DNA of 64,000 nt, from assembly GCF_019203985.1 (NCBI RefSeq), contig NZ_JAGSPD010000007.1, positions 164,982 to 228,981 of the forward strand, read 5' to 3'. Positions within the stretch are counted from its first letter, which is position 1; the number at the start of each line of letters is the position of its first letter. Positions 23,628 to 34,275 of this stretch are shown one piece after another. The notes beneath the pieces were generated by a model. It searched no databases. It was not told the origin of the DNA and saw only the letters and a list, made by a program, of their open reading frames with translations. This stretch comes from Winogradskyella luteola (GTDB lineage: Bacteria > Bacteroidota > Bacteroidia > Flavobacteriales > Flavobacteriaceae). The position numbers and the translations under genes were made by a program.

Positions 23628-25895
23628 TTAAAATCTAATTGAAAGTCCTCCACCCCAACCATATCGGTTGTTATAATTTCCTTGAATTGAAAAGTTACGG
23701 GATAAGATGTACGACGCTCCAACTAACCATTGGGTTTCACTTTCATAAGATGTGTTATTTTCTAAATCATTGACCCAGCCAAAGTCAGCTCTATATTCGT
23801 ATTCTCCTTCCAAGAAAATTCTTGGGAAAATCAATAATTCCCTGTCCAGTCGTATTCTTGGGCGCAATTGGTGGTCCATACTCAAGTCTACATTAAATCT
23901 ATAGGGCGTAAAATATTTTATACCAACCAACCCTACGGTATTAAACTCATCGTAGGAATTTGGAATTTCGGTTTCGGTATTTACACCTACATATAGACGA
24001 ACCCAATCATTGAGGTATCTATTGTAGTTAACTTCAGCTTCAAGATTTTTGTCATAATCTAACTCTGCTCTTAAACCAAATTCATTTCTTATATTACTTG
24101 TAGTTAAAAAAAGTTCATTAAAGTTTGAACCTGTTCGAGCCATTCCCCAAGAATAATAATGGTCTGTCTCGTCAATTAGGTTTTGTACTGGATAAGGCTT
24201 CATCCTTTCATCTCGTGGTGTATCATAACTAAATACTCTTGCCATACCACCCATCATATGATATAAAATGTGGCAATGAAAGAACCAGTCACCATATTCT
24301 TCATTATAAAATTCGATGACCATTTTTTGCATTGGTGGTACGTTAACCGTATGCTTTAATGGCGAACGCTCTCCATTTTCATTAATCACTCTAAAATAAT
24401 GACCGTGCAAGTGCATTGGGTGATGCATCATTGTCAGATTATTTAAGGTGATTCTTGTAACCTCATCACTTTTAATTTTAATCTTGTCTGTTTCGGACAA
24501 TGGTGTACCATTCATACTCCAAACATATCGTTGCATATTACCAGTTAGATTAAGTAGAATTTCATTTACTGGCGCATCTGTCTTAAAAGTGGTGTTTTCC
24601 TTTGCCTTTAAAAAATCATAATTGAAATAAGTTTTACGTGTATCATAATTAAACGAACTGGTGTCCTTTTGCATCATAGACATCTTATGATTCATTGGCA
24701 TCACATCCTTTTTCATTTCATTCTTCATCTTCATCTGTCCGTCTTTTATATTCATCTTCATTCCATATTTCTGCATTAGGACTACTGGTGTGTTTCTGTT
24801 TTTATTTCCCACTAAAGCAGGTGCACCCATCTTCATATCCATTTTTGCCATTTGCTTCATCATCGCCACCTTGTCTGGCCTGTCTATTACAGTTGCTGGA
24901 TATAATTTTCCGCTACCCAAGTGAATGGACGTATCACCAGAACCATCTTGTGCTGTTGCGGTTATTTCTAATGTACCTTCTGGAATGGTTACAATCACAT
25001 CATAGGTTTCGGCAATAGCAAAAAGAAATCGGTTTTTATATTCTGGTGTTACATCCACACCATCACTTGCAACTATCATCGGGTTACCACCACCAAAATC
25101 CACCCAATAATAAGATGAAGCAGATGCATTGATAAAACGCAGCCTTATTTTTTCTCCAGGTTTAAACTCTGGATATTCCGCCATTTTTTTACCATTAGAC
25201 AGAAAAGCAGGATAATAAATGTCTGCAATATCTGCGCCTTCCATTCTATCGCGCCAAAATTTGAATTGTGCGCCTAATGCACCTTCTTTTATAACTCTGC
25301 TTAATGGTACTGCTGTCCCTTTTTTAACCTGATACCATTCGTTTCCACGTTTAAGGCTTCGTAGTACATTCATTGGTTCTTCATTTGTCCAATCGGAAAG
25401 GACTACGACTAAATCCTTATCATAGTCCAACGTCTTTTCTTTGGGGTGAATGACTATAGAGCCATAAACTCCTTTTTGCTCTTGCAACATCGTGTGAGAA
25501 TGATACCAATACGTACCCGATTGGTTGATAGGAATTCTATACTGAAATGTTGTACCAGGCTTTATTGGTGGCGTGGTTAAATAGGGCACACCATCATAAA
25601 AATTGGGAAGTATCAGTCCGTGCCAATGTACCGAGGTTTCTTCATCCATTTTGTTTGTAACATTAATTATGGCAAGGTCTCCTTCATTAAATTCCAAAAC
25701 TGGTCCGGGAATAATACCGTTGATAGTCATACCTTTTGCTGTTACACCAGCAAGTGTGATTTCATTTTCTTCTATAGTGAGGTTATACTCTTTTATATTT
25801 CTTCCTTCTTCGTTTCTATCATCTCCATTAGTCCCTACTTGGGCAAATGCGATTGACGTTAGGAATAAAAGAAGTATTGTGTTTAATGTTTTCAT
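23628..25895 (-). CDS. Copper-resistance multicopper oxidase fused to PcoB/CopB domain
   Basis: 755-residue secreted protein. Residues 1-18 are a signal peptide. Residues 30-575 form a PcoA/CopA-type multicopper oxidase with HWHG (90-93), HSH (132-134), HPMHLHGH (492-499) and HCHILYHM (540-547; type-1 Cys541, His546, Met551). A Met-rich insert (345-410) is a likely Cu(I) site. Residues 575-755 (from YSWGMARTGSNFNEL) match PcoB/CopB, an outer-membrane barrel family. Oxidase and outer-membrane part are thus one chain, which would tether Cu(I) oxidation to the outer membrane. The N-terminus lacks an obvious Tat twin-Arg, suggesting Sec export. Confidence 0.93.
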   Translation of the reverse strand: MKTLNTILLLFLTSIAFAQVGTNGDDRNEEGRNIKEYNLTIEENEITLAGVTAKGMTINGIIPGPVLEFNEGDLAIINVTNKMDEETSVHWHGLILPNFYDGVPYLTTPPIKPGTTFQYRIPINQSGTYWYHSHTMLQEQKGVYGSIVIHPKEKTLDYDKDLVVVLSDWTNEEPMNVLRSLKRGNEWYQVKKGTAVPLSRVIKEGALGAQFKFWRDRMEGADIADIYYPAFLSNGKKMAEYPEFKPGEKIRLRFINASASSYYWVDFGGGNPMIVASDGVDVTPEYKNRFLFAIAETYDVIVTIPEGTLEITATAQDGSGDTSIHLGSGKLYPATVIDRPDKVAMMKQMAKMDMKMGAPALVGNKNRNTPVVLMQKYGMKMNIKDGQMKMKNEMKKDVMPMNHKMSMMQKDTSSFNYDTRKTYFNYDFLKAKENTTFKTDAPVNEILLNLTGNMQRYVWSMNGTPLSETDKIKIKSDEVTRITLNNLTMMHHPMHLHGHYFRVINENGERSPLKHTVNVPPMQKMVIEFYNEEYGDWFFHCHILYHMMGGMARVFSYDTPRDERMKPYPVQNLIDETDHYYSWGMARTGSNFNELFLTTSNIRNEFGLRAELDYDKNLEAEVNYNRYLNDWVRLYVGVNTETEIPNSYDEFNTVGLVGIKYFTPYRFNVDLSMDHQLRPRIRLDRELLIFPRIFLEGEYEYRADFGWVNDLENNTSYESETQWLVGASYILSRNFSIQGNYNNRYGWGGGLSIRF

Positions 25896-25898
25896 TGT

Positions 25899-27134
25899 TT
25901 ACTGAATTAAATAATTAATTATAGTACTCTGAACATAGTAGGTCTTCACAGATTCTATTTGGTTCATTTGAAACTTTAGTTGCAATTCCTGAATATCCAA
26001 AACATCATTAAAATCTATCGTTCCTGTTTCGTAGCTTTTGATTAAAATGTCTTCAGCATCTTTGGCTTGTTTTAAGTTCTTGGTTTGCGTTGCATAACTT
26101 ATTCTTGCAGAAATACGTTCATTAATCGCTTTACTTAAAAGCGTTTCCAAAGTGTTTAAACGTTCCTGTTTTTGAGCTGTTATTTCTTGCTGTTCTAACT
26201 CATTTTGCTTGGTTTGGGATTTATATTTTTTATTAAAAATTGGGATTGACACCGAAACCATAGGCATTACAATATCTTTACCGTTATCCGAGAAATTCAT
26301 ATCTGGTCTTTCTGAAACATTGATATAGTCCAAGCCAAAACCAATCATAGGACTACTTTCTTTTTGGTTTAGTAATTCTGATTGTTCTATGGACTGATAG
26401 AGTTTATCATACTTCAATAGTTCAGGATGTAATGCTAAATTTTCAGAATTAATTTCAAAGTCTTCTGAAGGCATCATTAAGCTCTCTACCACAGTAACAG
26501 CAATATCATTTTCCCTATTTAAAAGCTTATTCAAATTAGTTTGTTCTGCTAAAAACTGTTGACTTAAAACATCTTTTAATTGTTGCATTTCATTTTGACG
26601 CATTTGTAATCGCAATACATCTACAGCGGATGCTTTATCAACCTCAACAGATGTTATTGCTAATGTTTCGTAAGTTTCTAATAGTTTGATGTTTTCAGTT
26701 AAAACCTCTTGCTTTGCTTTGTTGGCGTATAGATTATAATAGGATTGTGATACCGAAGCCATTAGTTTTCGCTTTGCGATAACAATGTCCTCGTATTTAG
26801 CATCTGCCAATGAACTCACATAATTTTCTCTCGATGTAATGGTTCCGAACCACGGTAACATTTGTTTAGCCGATACTTTAAAGCGTTGTGCTCCTGTTCG
26901 TGTTTCCGGCTCACTTACAAAGTAACCTACACTAAATTCGGTATTAGGAATGGTGTTGACCTCGTTTACTTTTTCGGAAGCTCTTTTGTATTGTAACTCG
27001 AATTTTTGAATTTCTGGATTGTTTGTTAAGGCTTCATCTATGAGCACTTCTAATTGTTGTGCATTTCCTTTGAGAACAAAGAATAACGAACAAAGAATAA
27101 AGACTGTTTTTATGTATGATTTTATCTGTTTCAT
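25899..27134 (-). CDS. TolC family outer-membrane channel of the Cu/Ag efflux system
   Basis: 411-residue outer-membrane efflux protein with signal peptide ending near GNAQ (residue 25) and two repeats of long coiled-coil helices typical of TolC/CusC. It overlaps the end of cusA by 4 bp and precedes the oxidase by 3 bp, so it is the channel partner of CusA and CusB. It lacks the lipobox seen in E. coli CusC. Confidence 0.9.
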   Translation of the reverse strand: MKQIKSYIKTVFILCSLFFVLKGNAQQLEVLIDEALTNNPEIQKFELQYKRASEKVNEVNTIPNTEFSVGYFVSEPETRTGAQRFKVSAKQMLPWFGTITSRENYVSSLADAKYEDIVIAKRKLMASVSQSYYNLYANKAKQEVLTENIKLLETYETLAITSVEVDKASAVDVLRLQMRQNEMQQLKDVLSQQFLAEQTNLNKLLNRENDIAVTVVESLMMPSEDFEINSENLALHPELLKYDKLYQSIEQSELLNQKESSPMIGFGLDYINVSERPDMNFSDNGKDIVMPMVSVSIPIFNKKYKSQTKQNELEQQEITAQKQERLNTLETLLSKAINERISARISYATQTKNLKQAKDAEDILIKSYETGTIDFNDVLDIQELQLKFQMNQIESVKTYYVQSTIINYLIQ

Positions 27135-30100
27135 TTTACAGTTCTTTTAAGTTGAACTTCGGATTTCCAGCTGTATAATACTGGAACTACAAATAAGGTT
27201 ATTAAGGCTATAAGCATTCCACCAAAACTTGGTATTGCCATCGGAATCATAATATCGCTTCCTCGTCCTGTAGAGGTTAATACTGGTAATAATGCTAAAA
27301 TGGTTGTAGCTGTAGTCATTAAACAAGGTCTGATACGTTTTTCTCCTGCTTCTACTATGGACGCTCTAATTTCCTTTTTATTCTCTGGTGTATTTCTATC
27401 AAAAGTTTGCGTTAAATACGTTGCCATTACTACACCATCATCTGTTGCAATACCAAAGAGTGCAATAAACCCAACCCAAACCGCTACACTTAAATTAATG
27501 GGATGCATCTGAAATAAGTCTCGCAAATTTTCGCCAAAGAAACTGAAGTTTAAAAACCAATCTTGACCATAGAGCCATATCATTACAAACCCACCTGCAA
27601 ATGCTACTGCAATACCAGTAAACACCATTAATGAGGTTGCCACAGAACGGAATTGGAAATACAGTATTAAAAAGATAATTGCCAATGCTAATGGCACAAC
27701 AACAGATAGTGTTTTTTCTGCTCGTAACTGATTTTCGTAAGTTCCTGTGAACGCATAATTGATACCTTTTGGAACTACCAATTTACCAGAAGCTATCTTT
27801 TCTTGAATCAATGCTTGTGCATTTTCAACAACGCTTACTTCTGCAAAACCATCTAATTTATCAAACAAGACATAACCTACTAAAAAGGTGTCTTCACTTT
27901 TAATGACTTGTGGACCTTGTTCGTAGCGAATAGTTGCCAATTCGCTTAATGGAACAGGACTGCCTTTTTCAACTGGCACATAAATCTGTTGTAAGTCTGT
28001 TGGGTTTGCTCGTAATTCTCTTGGGTATCGTACTCGAACACCATATCGCTCTCGACCTTCGACTGTTTGGGTTAATACCATACCGCCAACTGCGACTTTT
28101 AATACATCTTGAACATCTTGTATAGAAATGCCATAACGTGCAATTTTATCTCTATCAATATCAATTAACAAATAGGGTTTACCAACGATACGGTCTGCAA
28201 AAACAGCTTCTTTTTTAACACCTTCAGCTTCCTTGATGATGTTTTCTAATTGTACTCCAAACGCTTCAATTTGCTTTAAGTCTTGACCTTTTACTTTAAT
28301 TCCCATAGGTGCTCGCATTCCTGTTTGAAGCATTACCAATCTTGTTTCAATAGGTTGTAGCTTTGGTGCTGACGTAACACCTGGTAATTTGGTAACTCTT
28401 ACAATTTCATTCCAAATATCGTCTGGTGATTGGATTTCTGGTCGCCAATTACGGTAGTATTCGCCATCATCATCTTCGATTAGTTGAGAGCTTTGGATAT
28501 TTAATAAAGTTGACTTGATAATCGCTTTGTTCTCAACTGCGCTTGAACTGACAGCTATATTTTCGTTATGAATTAATCGACCATCTTTTAATTCAAACAA
28601 ACCATCACCATTTACTTTGTAGCGTTGCCGTTCTCCATCTGCATTCAGCAAATATTCTGATTTATACTGAATGATATTCTCGTACATTGATAGTGGTGCT
28701 GGGTCTAAAGCTGATTCTGTTCTTCCTGCTTTACCAACAACTGTTTCAATTTCTGGAATACTGGCTACTGCCATATCTAATTGTTGTAAAACTCGTTTGT
28801 TTTCTTCTACGCCAGAATGAGGCATTGAGGTTGGCATTAGTAGAAATGAGCCTTCATTTAAGGATGGCATAAACTCCTTGCCTGTGTTCTTCATAATGAA
28901 AAACCCTGCAATTACAATAGCTGTTGGCACAGATAGAAACAATAATTTATTATCTAAACACCACCTTAAAATACGTGTGTAGAATTTTATGAATAGTGAA
29001 AAAACACCTAATAAACCAAAGCATATAACACTTACAAAAATGAGATTCCAAAAGATGCTTTTATCAACGCCTAATGGTCTCCAATATTCTGCTAAAAGGA
29101 ATACTATCGCAGATGCTGAAATAATGATATTGACAAGATTAGTTTGTTTGTCCGTTATCTTATTTTGAAGATTGAGAAGTGCTGTAATTCCGAAAGCTAT
29201 CAAAATCAATCCTAACCAATACCCATATACTATTGCTATGATTCCTAAAGCTATTAAAACACCATTTAAACCATATTTAAAAGTGGTTTTAATACTTTTC
29301 TTTCTGAATAAAAATGCTGCAAATGGCGGAATTAAAAACAAGGCTACAATTATAGAAGCTGTTAATGCAAAGGTTTTAGTAAATGCTAACGGTCTAAATA
29401 GTTTTCCTTCTGCACCAATCATTGTAAATACAGGAATGAAACTGATGATGGTTGTCATTACTGCGGTTACAATAGCACCTGAAACTTCTGCTGTCGCATT
29501 ATAAACTACTGTATTAATAGATTGTGTTCCATCATCTTCATCTAAATGCCTTATAATGTTTTCTGAAAGTATAACACCAACATCGACCATTGTTCCAATA
29601 GCAATTGCAATACCTGATAAAGCGACAATGTTTGCATCTACTCCAAAGAACTTCATAGCTATAAAAACCATTAAAACCGCAACAGGCAATAATCCAGAAA
29701 TTAATACTGAAGCTCGAAGATTAAATACCATAATGATAATAACCAAAATGGTAATAAGTATTTCTAAAGTCAATGCCTCGTTAAGTGTACCTAATGTTTC
29801 TTGAATTAATACGGTTCTATCGTAAAATGGTACAATGGTTACTTGTGATGTTCTACCATCTGCTAATACTTTTGAAGGTAATCCTGCACTTAATTCGTTA
29901 ATTTTCTCTTTTACATTATTGATTACTTCCATTGGGTTTGCGCCATATCGCGCCACGACAACAGCACCTACAACTTCCGCACCTTCTTTATCTAATAAAC
30001 CACGTCGTGTTGCTGGACCTAATGATACTTTTCCAATGTCTTTAATTCGTATTGCTGTATAATCTTCGGAAGTAACGACTGCATTTTCTATGTCTGAAAT

Positions 30101-30871
30101 AGACTTTACATAACCTAAACCACGTACTAAATATTCTGCATTATTGATTTCAATAGTTTGTGCACCAATGTCTTTATTACTTTCCTTAACTGCTTTTACA
30201 ACGTGATGTAATCCAATATTATATTGACGCATCAATTCTGGATTAACATCTACTTGATATTCCTGAACATAACCACCAATTGAAGCTACTTCAGAAACAC
30301 CACTTGCAGAGGATAGTGCATATTTAACATAGTAATCTTGAATACTTCGTAGCTCTTGTAAATCCCAACCACCAGTTACGTTTCCGTTTTCATCACGTCC
30401 TTCAAGTGTGTACCAAAATATTTGTCCTAATCCTGTTGCATCTGGTCCCAAAGCAGGATTAACACCTTCAGGTAATAAACCACTTGGTAATGAGTTTAGT
30501 TTTTCGAGAATACGACTTCTACTCCAGTAAAATTCTATGTCTTCTTCAAAAATGATATAGATACTTGAAAAGCCGAACATAGACGAACTACGAATGGTTT
30601 TTACTCCAGGAATACCTAACAAGGATGTGGTTAATGGATAAGTGATTTGGTCTTCTATATCTTGTGGCGAACGACCATCCCACTTTGTAAATACAATTTG
30701 TTGATTTTCTCCGATATCTGGGATGGCATCAACCGCTACAGGGTTGCTTGGCAAAAATCCTGTATCCCAATTAAAAGGTGCGTTTACAGTTCCCCATCCT
30801 ACAAAAAGGACGAGTAACAGAACTGCTACGAGTTTATTTTCTATTAAAAATTTGATGCTTTTATTTAGCAT
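27131..30871 (-). CDS. cusA: CusA-type Cu/Ag RND efflux pump
   Basis: 1246-residue HME-RND proton antiporter. The GIAIAIGTMVDVGVILSEN segment (Asp430, Glu437) is typical of the CusA branch (Cu+/Ag+) rather than CzcA. It is about 200 residues longer than E. coli CusA: an insert around residues 530-640 adds several hydrophobic helices between the two halves, and another polar insert lies near 770-820 in the second periplasmic loop. It is the first pump gene of the copper operon; the 108 bp before it separate it from the HYC_CC_PP gene. Confidence 0.94.
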   Translation of the reverse strand: MLNKSIKFLIENKLVAVLLLVLFVGWGTVNAPFNWDTGFLPSNPVAVDAIPDIGENQQIVFTKWDGRSPQDIEDQITYPLTTSLLGIPGVKTIRSSSMFGFSSIYIIFEEDIEFYWSRSRILEKLNSLPSGLLPEGVNPALGPDATGLGQIFWYTLEGRDENGNVTGGWDLQELRSIQDYYVKYALSSASGVSEVASIGGYVQEYQVDVNPELMRQYNIGLHHVVKAVKESNKDIGAQTIEINNAEYLVRGLGYVKSISDIENAVVTSEDYTAIRIKDIGKVSLGPATRRGLLDKEGAEVVGAVVVARYGANPMEVINNVKEKINELSAGLPSKVLADGRTSQVTIVPFYDRTVLIQETLGTLNEALTLEILITILVIIIMVFNLRASVLISGLLPVAVLMVFIAMKFFGVDANIVALSGIAIAIGTMVDVGVILSENIIRHLDEDDGTQSINTVVYNATAEVSGAIVTAVMTTIISFIPVFTMIGAEGKLFRPLAFTKTFALTASIIVALFLIPPFAAFLFRKKSIKTTFKYGLNGVLIALGIIAIVYGYWLGLILIAFGITALLNLQNKITDKQTNLVNIIISASAIVFLLAEYWRPLGVDKSIFWNLIFVSVICFGLLGVFSLFIKFYTRILRWCLDNKLLFLSVPTAIVIAGFFIMKNTGKEFMPSLNEGSFLLMPTSMPHSGVEENKRVLQQLDMAVASIPEIETVVGKAGRTESALDPAPLSMYENIIQYKSEYLLNADGERQRYKVNGDGLFELKDGRLIHNENIAVSSSAVENKAIIKSTLLNIQSSQLIEDDDGEYYRNWRPEIQSPDDIWNEIVRVTKLPGVTSAPKLQPIETRLVMLQTGMRAPMGIKVKGQDLKQIEAFGVQLENIIKEAEGVKKEAVFADRIVGKPYLLIDIDRDKIARYGISIQDVQDVLKVAVGGMVLTQTVEGRERYGVRVRYPRELRANPTDLQQIYVPVEKGSPVPLSELATIRYEQGPQVIKSEDTFLVGYVLFDKLDGFAEVSVVENAQALIQEKIASGKLVVPKGINYAFTGTYENQLRAEKTLSVVVPLALAIIFLILYFQFRSVATSLMVFTGIAVAFAGGFVMIWLYGQDWFLNFSFFGENLRDLFQMHPINLSVAVWVGFIALFGIATDDGVVMATYLTQTFDRNTPENKKEIRASIVEAGEKRIRPCLMTTATTILALLPVLTSTGRGSDIMIPMAIPSFGGMLIALITLFVVPVLYSWKSEVQLKRTVK

Positions 30872-30979
30872 TGGCTTTGATTATTAAACAGTTAGACATT
30901 GGCGTTAGAAAAACACCGAATACAGCAAATTATCCTTATGACATAAATTCATAGGATAAATCAGTCTATTGTTTAAAAA

Positions 30980-31393
30980 TCAAATTAAATACGTCTCGTC
31001 AATTTTGTAGAGTTGCCTTATGACGAGTGGCGGTTTGTATTCTTCAAAAGAAGATACATTGTTATCTAAACCTTCAAAAAGGTTAATATAAGTATAAACA
31101 AATGAAGCGATGAATACTTGTTGTTCAAAAGAAATTTTGTCAACTTGTAATTGTAGTTCGTCTTGACCATCAACTACCAATTGTTCATCATTACAACAAT
31201 TCTTTTTTGTAATAGAACAACCTTCAGTTGAAGGATTATCCATTTCCATTCCGCATCCTTCAGCTTTATGGAACATAGCAGTTTCTACCAAAGTATCTCC
31301 ACAATAATGCATACTGAGCGTAAATGACATTGTAGAGAGTAACACTACAAAAGCCATTGCCAAAGACATTGCTTTATGGAATACTTGTTTCAT
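30980..31393 (-). CDS. HYC_CC_PP family secreted Cys-rich protein
   Basis: About 137 residues from the ATG at 31393 (MKQVFHKAMSLAMAF); ten more could be added to 31423. It has a signal peptide, MHYCGD, a CSITKKNCCNDEQ cluster and a C-terminal YKPPL motif, which give the HYC_CC_PP family its name. The family is restricted to Bacteroidota and commonly sits at the head of copper-efflux clusters, as here. A periplasmic or outer-membrane metal-binding role is inferred. Confidence 0.85.
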   Translation of the reverse strand: MKQVFHKAMSLAMAFVVLLSTMSFTLSMHYCGDTLVETAMFHKAEGCGMEMDNPSTEGCSITKKNCCNDEQLVVDGQDELQLQVDKISFEQQVFIASFVYTYINLFEGLDNNVSSFEEYKPPLVIRQLYKIDETYLI

Positions 31394-31482
31394 ATTGAGT
31401 ACAAAGGTATAAAATTTTAACAACTCCTAAATTTTGTTTAACAGAAGTTTAGATATAAAACTGCAAAAAACAAATAATCAAT

Positions 31483-32585
31483 TTACCACTTACCCATTTT
31501 TGATAGCACCTTTTTGTACTTCAACATTTGGATATCGTCTTTACAATATGGATGTTCTAAAAGTTCTTTAAGTTTACCTATAAACTCTTTTGAAACAAAC
31601 CCTTTTTTCTTTAAAACATCAAATAAAACGAGGGCTTGCTCTGCCCTATATTTAGCTTTTTTCAAAAACTCTTCTCCATTTTCTGGGTTTTCATAATGGT
31701 TTTGAATATCAAAATGTTTATCAATATCTCCTTTGTATGCTACTAATAAGTTTTCAGCATTCTGTTGTGTAACTCCATTTGTTGTAAATACATAGTCTCT
31801 GTCTTGAGTAAGTCTATTAATTCTCGTTTGTCCATCTGCGTAATCATTAGGATGAATCTCTAAATAATGTGAACGATCCAAGGGTAAAGTAATAACTGCT
31901 TTGGGATCATATAAACCTTGAAATTTATTAGTTTCAAAATGCCTAATTGAAACTGGATTATCGCAAGTAATTATTGGCGCATTTGAATCTTCTATTTTAA
32001 TTACATTTATTGTACAATCGTATTTGTATTTAACAAAGTTTCCCCATTGTTCAAGATGGTTAACTAAGAAGGCAGTTCTTGAACGTTCATCGTACTGTTT
32101 TTTAACCTCCTCTATTTCATCAATATGAAATTCCATTTTCTCTCCAAATAAATTCATTTTTATCAAACCATGTTCATTTGCTGTATGAGCTGCCCTATCA
32201 AAGATTTGTTTATTCATACCTTTTTGAAGATTTAAAATTCTTGGTGTACGAAAATATAATGATAGACATACATATAGTATTTGAATTTTTTGCTCTTGAC
32301 TAACTGTCAATACCTTTTCATCAACAAGTAATTTATATATTTTTGGAAACTCGCTATCAACATTTTCAGCATAATGTTTTTCTAAGGCGTATTTTACTTC
32401 ATCTGATTCGGCAGGAATTGTATAAATGTTTTTTTCAAACAAATATCTTTTGTGCTTATTTGCTCTAAAAGCATATCATTGTCCATTTTATAAACATCGA
32501 CAAAATGATTTCTTTTTCTTCCTTCAACTGCAAAGTTCTTTAAATATGAACGTGGTATATAATGTTGCTTTATTGGATTTGACAT
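31483..32585 (-). pseudogene. DUF4238 protein, split by a one-base frameshift
   Basis: The first frame (32585 to about 32430) begins MSNPIKQHYIPRSYLKNFA, the hallmark start of DUF4238. The rest of the domain continues in another frame from about 32442 to 31483 (KNIYTIPAESDEVKYALEK onward, about 315 residues). The break is at a run of seven A on the coding strand (32429-32435); an eighth A would restore DICLKKNIYTIP. It could be a real mutation, a sequencing error, or a slippage site that makes some full-length protein. DUF4238 has no settled function. The gene follows the nuclease-like gene by 4 bp, so it belongs to the unknown three-gene operon. Confidence 0.8.
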
Positions 32586-32589
32586 TATT

Positions 32590-34275
32590 CTATTCTTTTG
32601 TTGAGACTTCTTGTTTCATTAAAACTCGCCACGTTAAAGGAAAAGGCTGGCTTTTGTAGTGCCTACTTGCAACGTGAGCAACAATATCGAAACTATGCTT
32701 AAAAATTTTAAAGTCCTTTTCTGGTCCGAAGAGTTCCATTTCTGATACCATTTCTTTTTTGTACTCTTCTACATTCTCGTATATTGTTACAGAATGTTTT
32801 AGTGTTCCTTCGCCACGACTATAATCCTGAACACATATTTTATTTTCCATTTCTTCAAGTGGAAACCATATTTGCAAGTTCAAATCTGGAAAAAGTTCAG
32901 TAGGGATCTTGCGGACAAACTGATATAGGTCTTCATCCTTTAAAACTAAAGTGTATTCTGCCAATATAAGAACTATCATTGAAGACTGAATTTCACATTC
33001 TTCATCTCCATTATGAATATCCACCAGCTTATCATAACTTTTTCTAAACAATGGGAAAAACTTATTTATTTTATATCTGTTATTAAAACCTAAAGTCATT
33101 TCAGAAATCCATTTTTTGGCTGGGTTAAAGTTTCTTGTAAAATTCATTAAGTTAAGTGCTAAAGCTATTTCAATACTATGCACATCGTATTCTGGATATT
33201 TTGAAGGTGGATTGTTTTTTATAAACAAACATAATCCGTTACTAATTGAAAGAGCGCTTTGGTAATATGTTTGAGCATGCTCTTCATTACCTTCTCTATA
33301 ATGGATTCTAAACTCTTGTATTTCCGTTAACCCTATTGTTGCTATAATTCCTATTTCTTCCCAAACATTAAGACTGTACTCTAGACTATTTCTGCTGTAT
33401 TTATATATACTGTGCTCTGTTTTGTAATGTTTAGCAACTTTGTTAAAATAATAGACACCTATATTTCTTTTTAAAGAATGGATTTTGTAAAATTCCTGTC
33501 TTACAAAATTTTTCTCCAAATGATTACCTTCTTGCATAAAGTGCCAGCTTAGTAACAAACATCGTTCACTTGCATAAATTGAAGGTTTCAAATTATTATT
33601 GTCTTGAGACCATTTATATATAATGTTAAGGCATAATCGTACCAGTCTTAACTTTTTTAATATTTGTCTTTTTTGTTTGGGTTGTTTGTCTAAAATTTTT
33701 TGAATCAGCGTATAGAAATGTGATAAATCATAATCTGGTAAATCTAAAAATGCCAAAGACTTTCTTAATAATGATTGATATTCTTGTGGAAATAGTTTTT
33801 CACTAACAAGATAGTCGTCAAGCATTGCAGTTATTTCGCCTGTACCCCAAAAATCATATTCAACAGCATCTGTAGTATTCTGGTCGATATATTGTGTCCA
33901 ATCAACTAAAACATTTTGATTTATAACACCATTAGTACAAACTATTATTTTTTTAGGAAGTTTTTTTAAACGATTTGTAAGTGATGTTGGAATAAACGTG
34001 TCTTTAATTTGGTTTAGAGTTGAGCGTATGGCGTTGACATCTCCATCCCAAGTGGTTCTTGTTAGATTACCTTGTTTTACAGCGAACAAAAACACCTTCT
34101 TAATACCATCTTCTGGATCAATACCTACAGCTGAAATATCTACACCAAATTGACGACCTTTCATTGGCTTTGAGATAGTTGTAAATTTCATTCCAACTAG
34201 CAGATCAGTCAGCAACACATCAAGTTCTTTATCTTCTTTTAAAAGATTAATATATTCACTCAGTAAAAATCTCAT
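32590..34275 (-). CDS. Unknown protein with possible PD-(D/E)xK nuclease N-terminus
   Basis: 561-residue protein. The first 130 residues look like a restriction-endonuclease fold: a helix, then GRQFGVDISAVG (Asp46), a strand FLFAVKQGN (Lys67) in place of the usual ExK, and IIVCTNG, which often forms the next strand. The remaining 400 residues are helical with TPR-like spacing. No methylase or helicase is attached. It overlaps the preceding gene by 4 bp (ATGA), implying translational coupling. The nuclease call is inference, since the second acidic residue is not clear; it could also be an inactive sensor domain. Confidence 0.55.
   Translation of the reverse strand: MRFLLSEYINLLKEDKELDVLLTDLLVGMKFTTISKPMKGRQFGVDISAVGIDPEDGIKKVFLFAVKQGNLTRTTWDGDVNAIRSTLNQIKDTFIPTSLTNRLKKLPKKIIVCTNGVINQNVLVDWTQYIDQNTTDAVEYDFWGTGEITAMLDDYLVSEKLFPQEYQSLLRKSLAFLDLPDYDLSHFYTLIQKILDKQPKQKRQILKKLRLVRLCLNIIYKWSQDNNNLKPSIYASERCLLLSWHFMQEGNHLEKNFVRQEFYKIHSLKRNIGVYYFNKVAKHYKTEHSIYKYSRNSLEYSLNVWEEIGIIATIGLTEIQEFRIHYREGNEEHAQTYYQSALSISNGLCLFIKNNPPSKYPEYDVHSIEIALALNLMNFTRNFNPAKKWISEMTLGFNNRYKINKFFPLFRKSYDKLVDIHNGDEECEIQSSMIVLILAEYTLVLKDEDLYQFVRKIPTELFPDLNLQIWFPLEEMENKICVQDYSRGEGTLKHSVTIYENVEEYKKEMVSEMELFGPEKDFKIFKHSFDIVAHVASRHYKSQPFPLTWRVLMKQEVSTKE

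Noticed and set aside
24695..25018. Plus-strand frame of 107 codons
   Set aside because: Antisense of the multicopper oxidase, Ser/Leu/Phe-rich product of reading a Met-rich region backwards.
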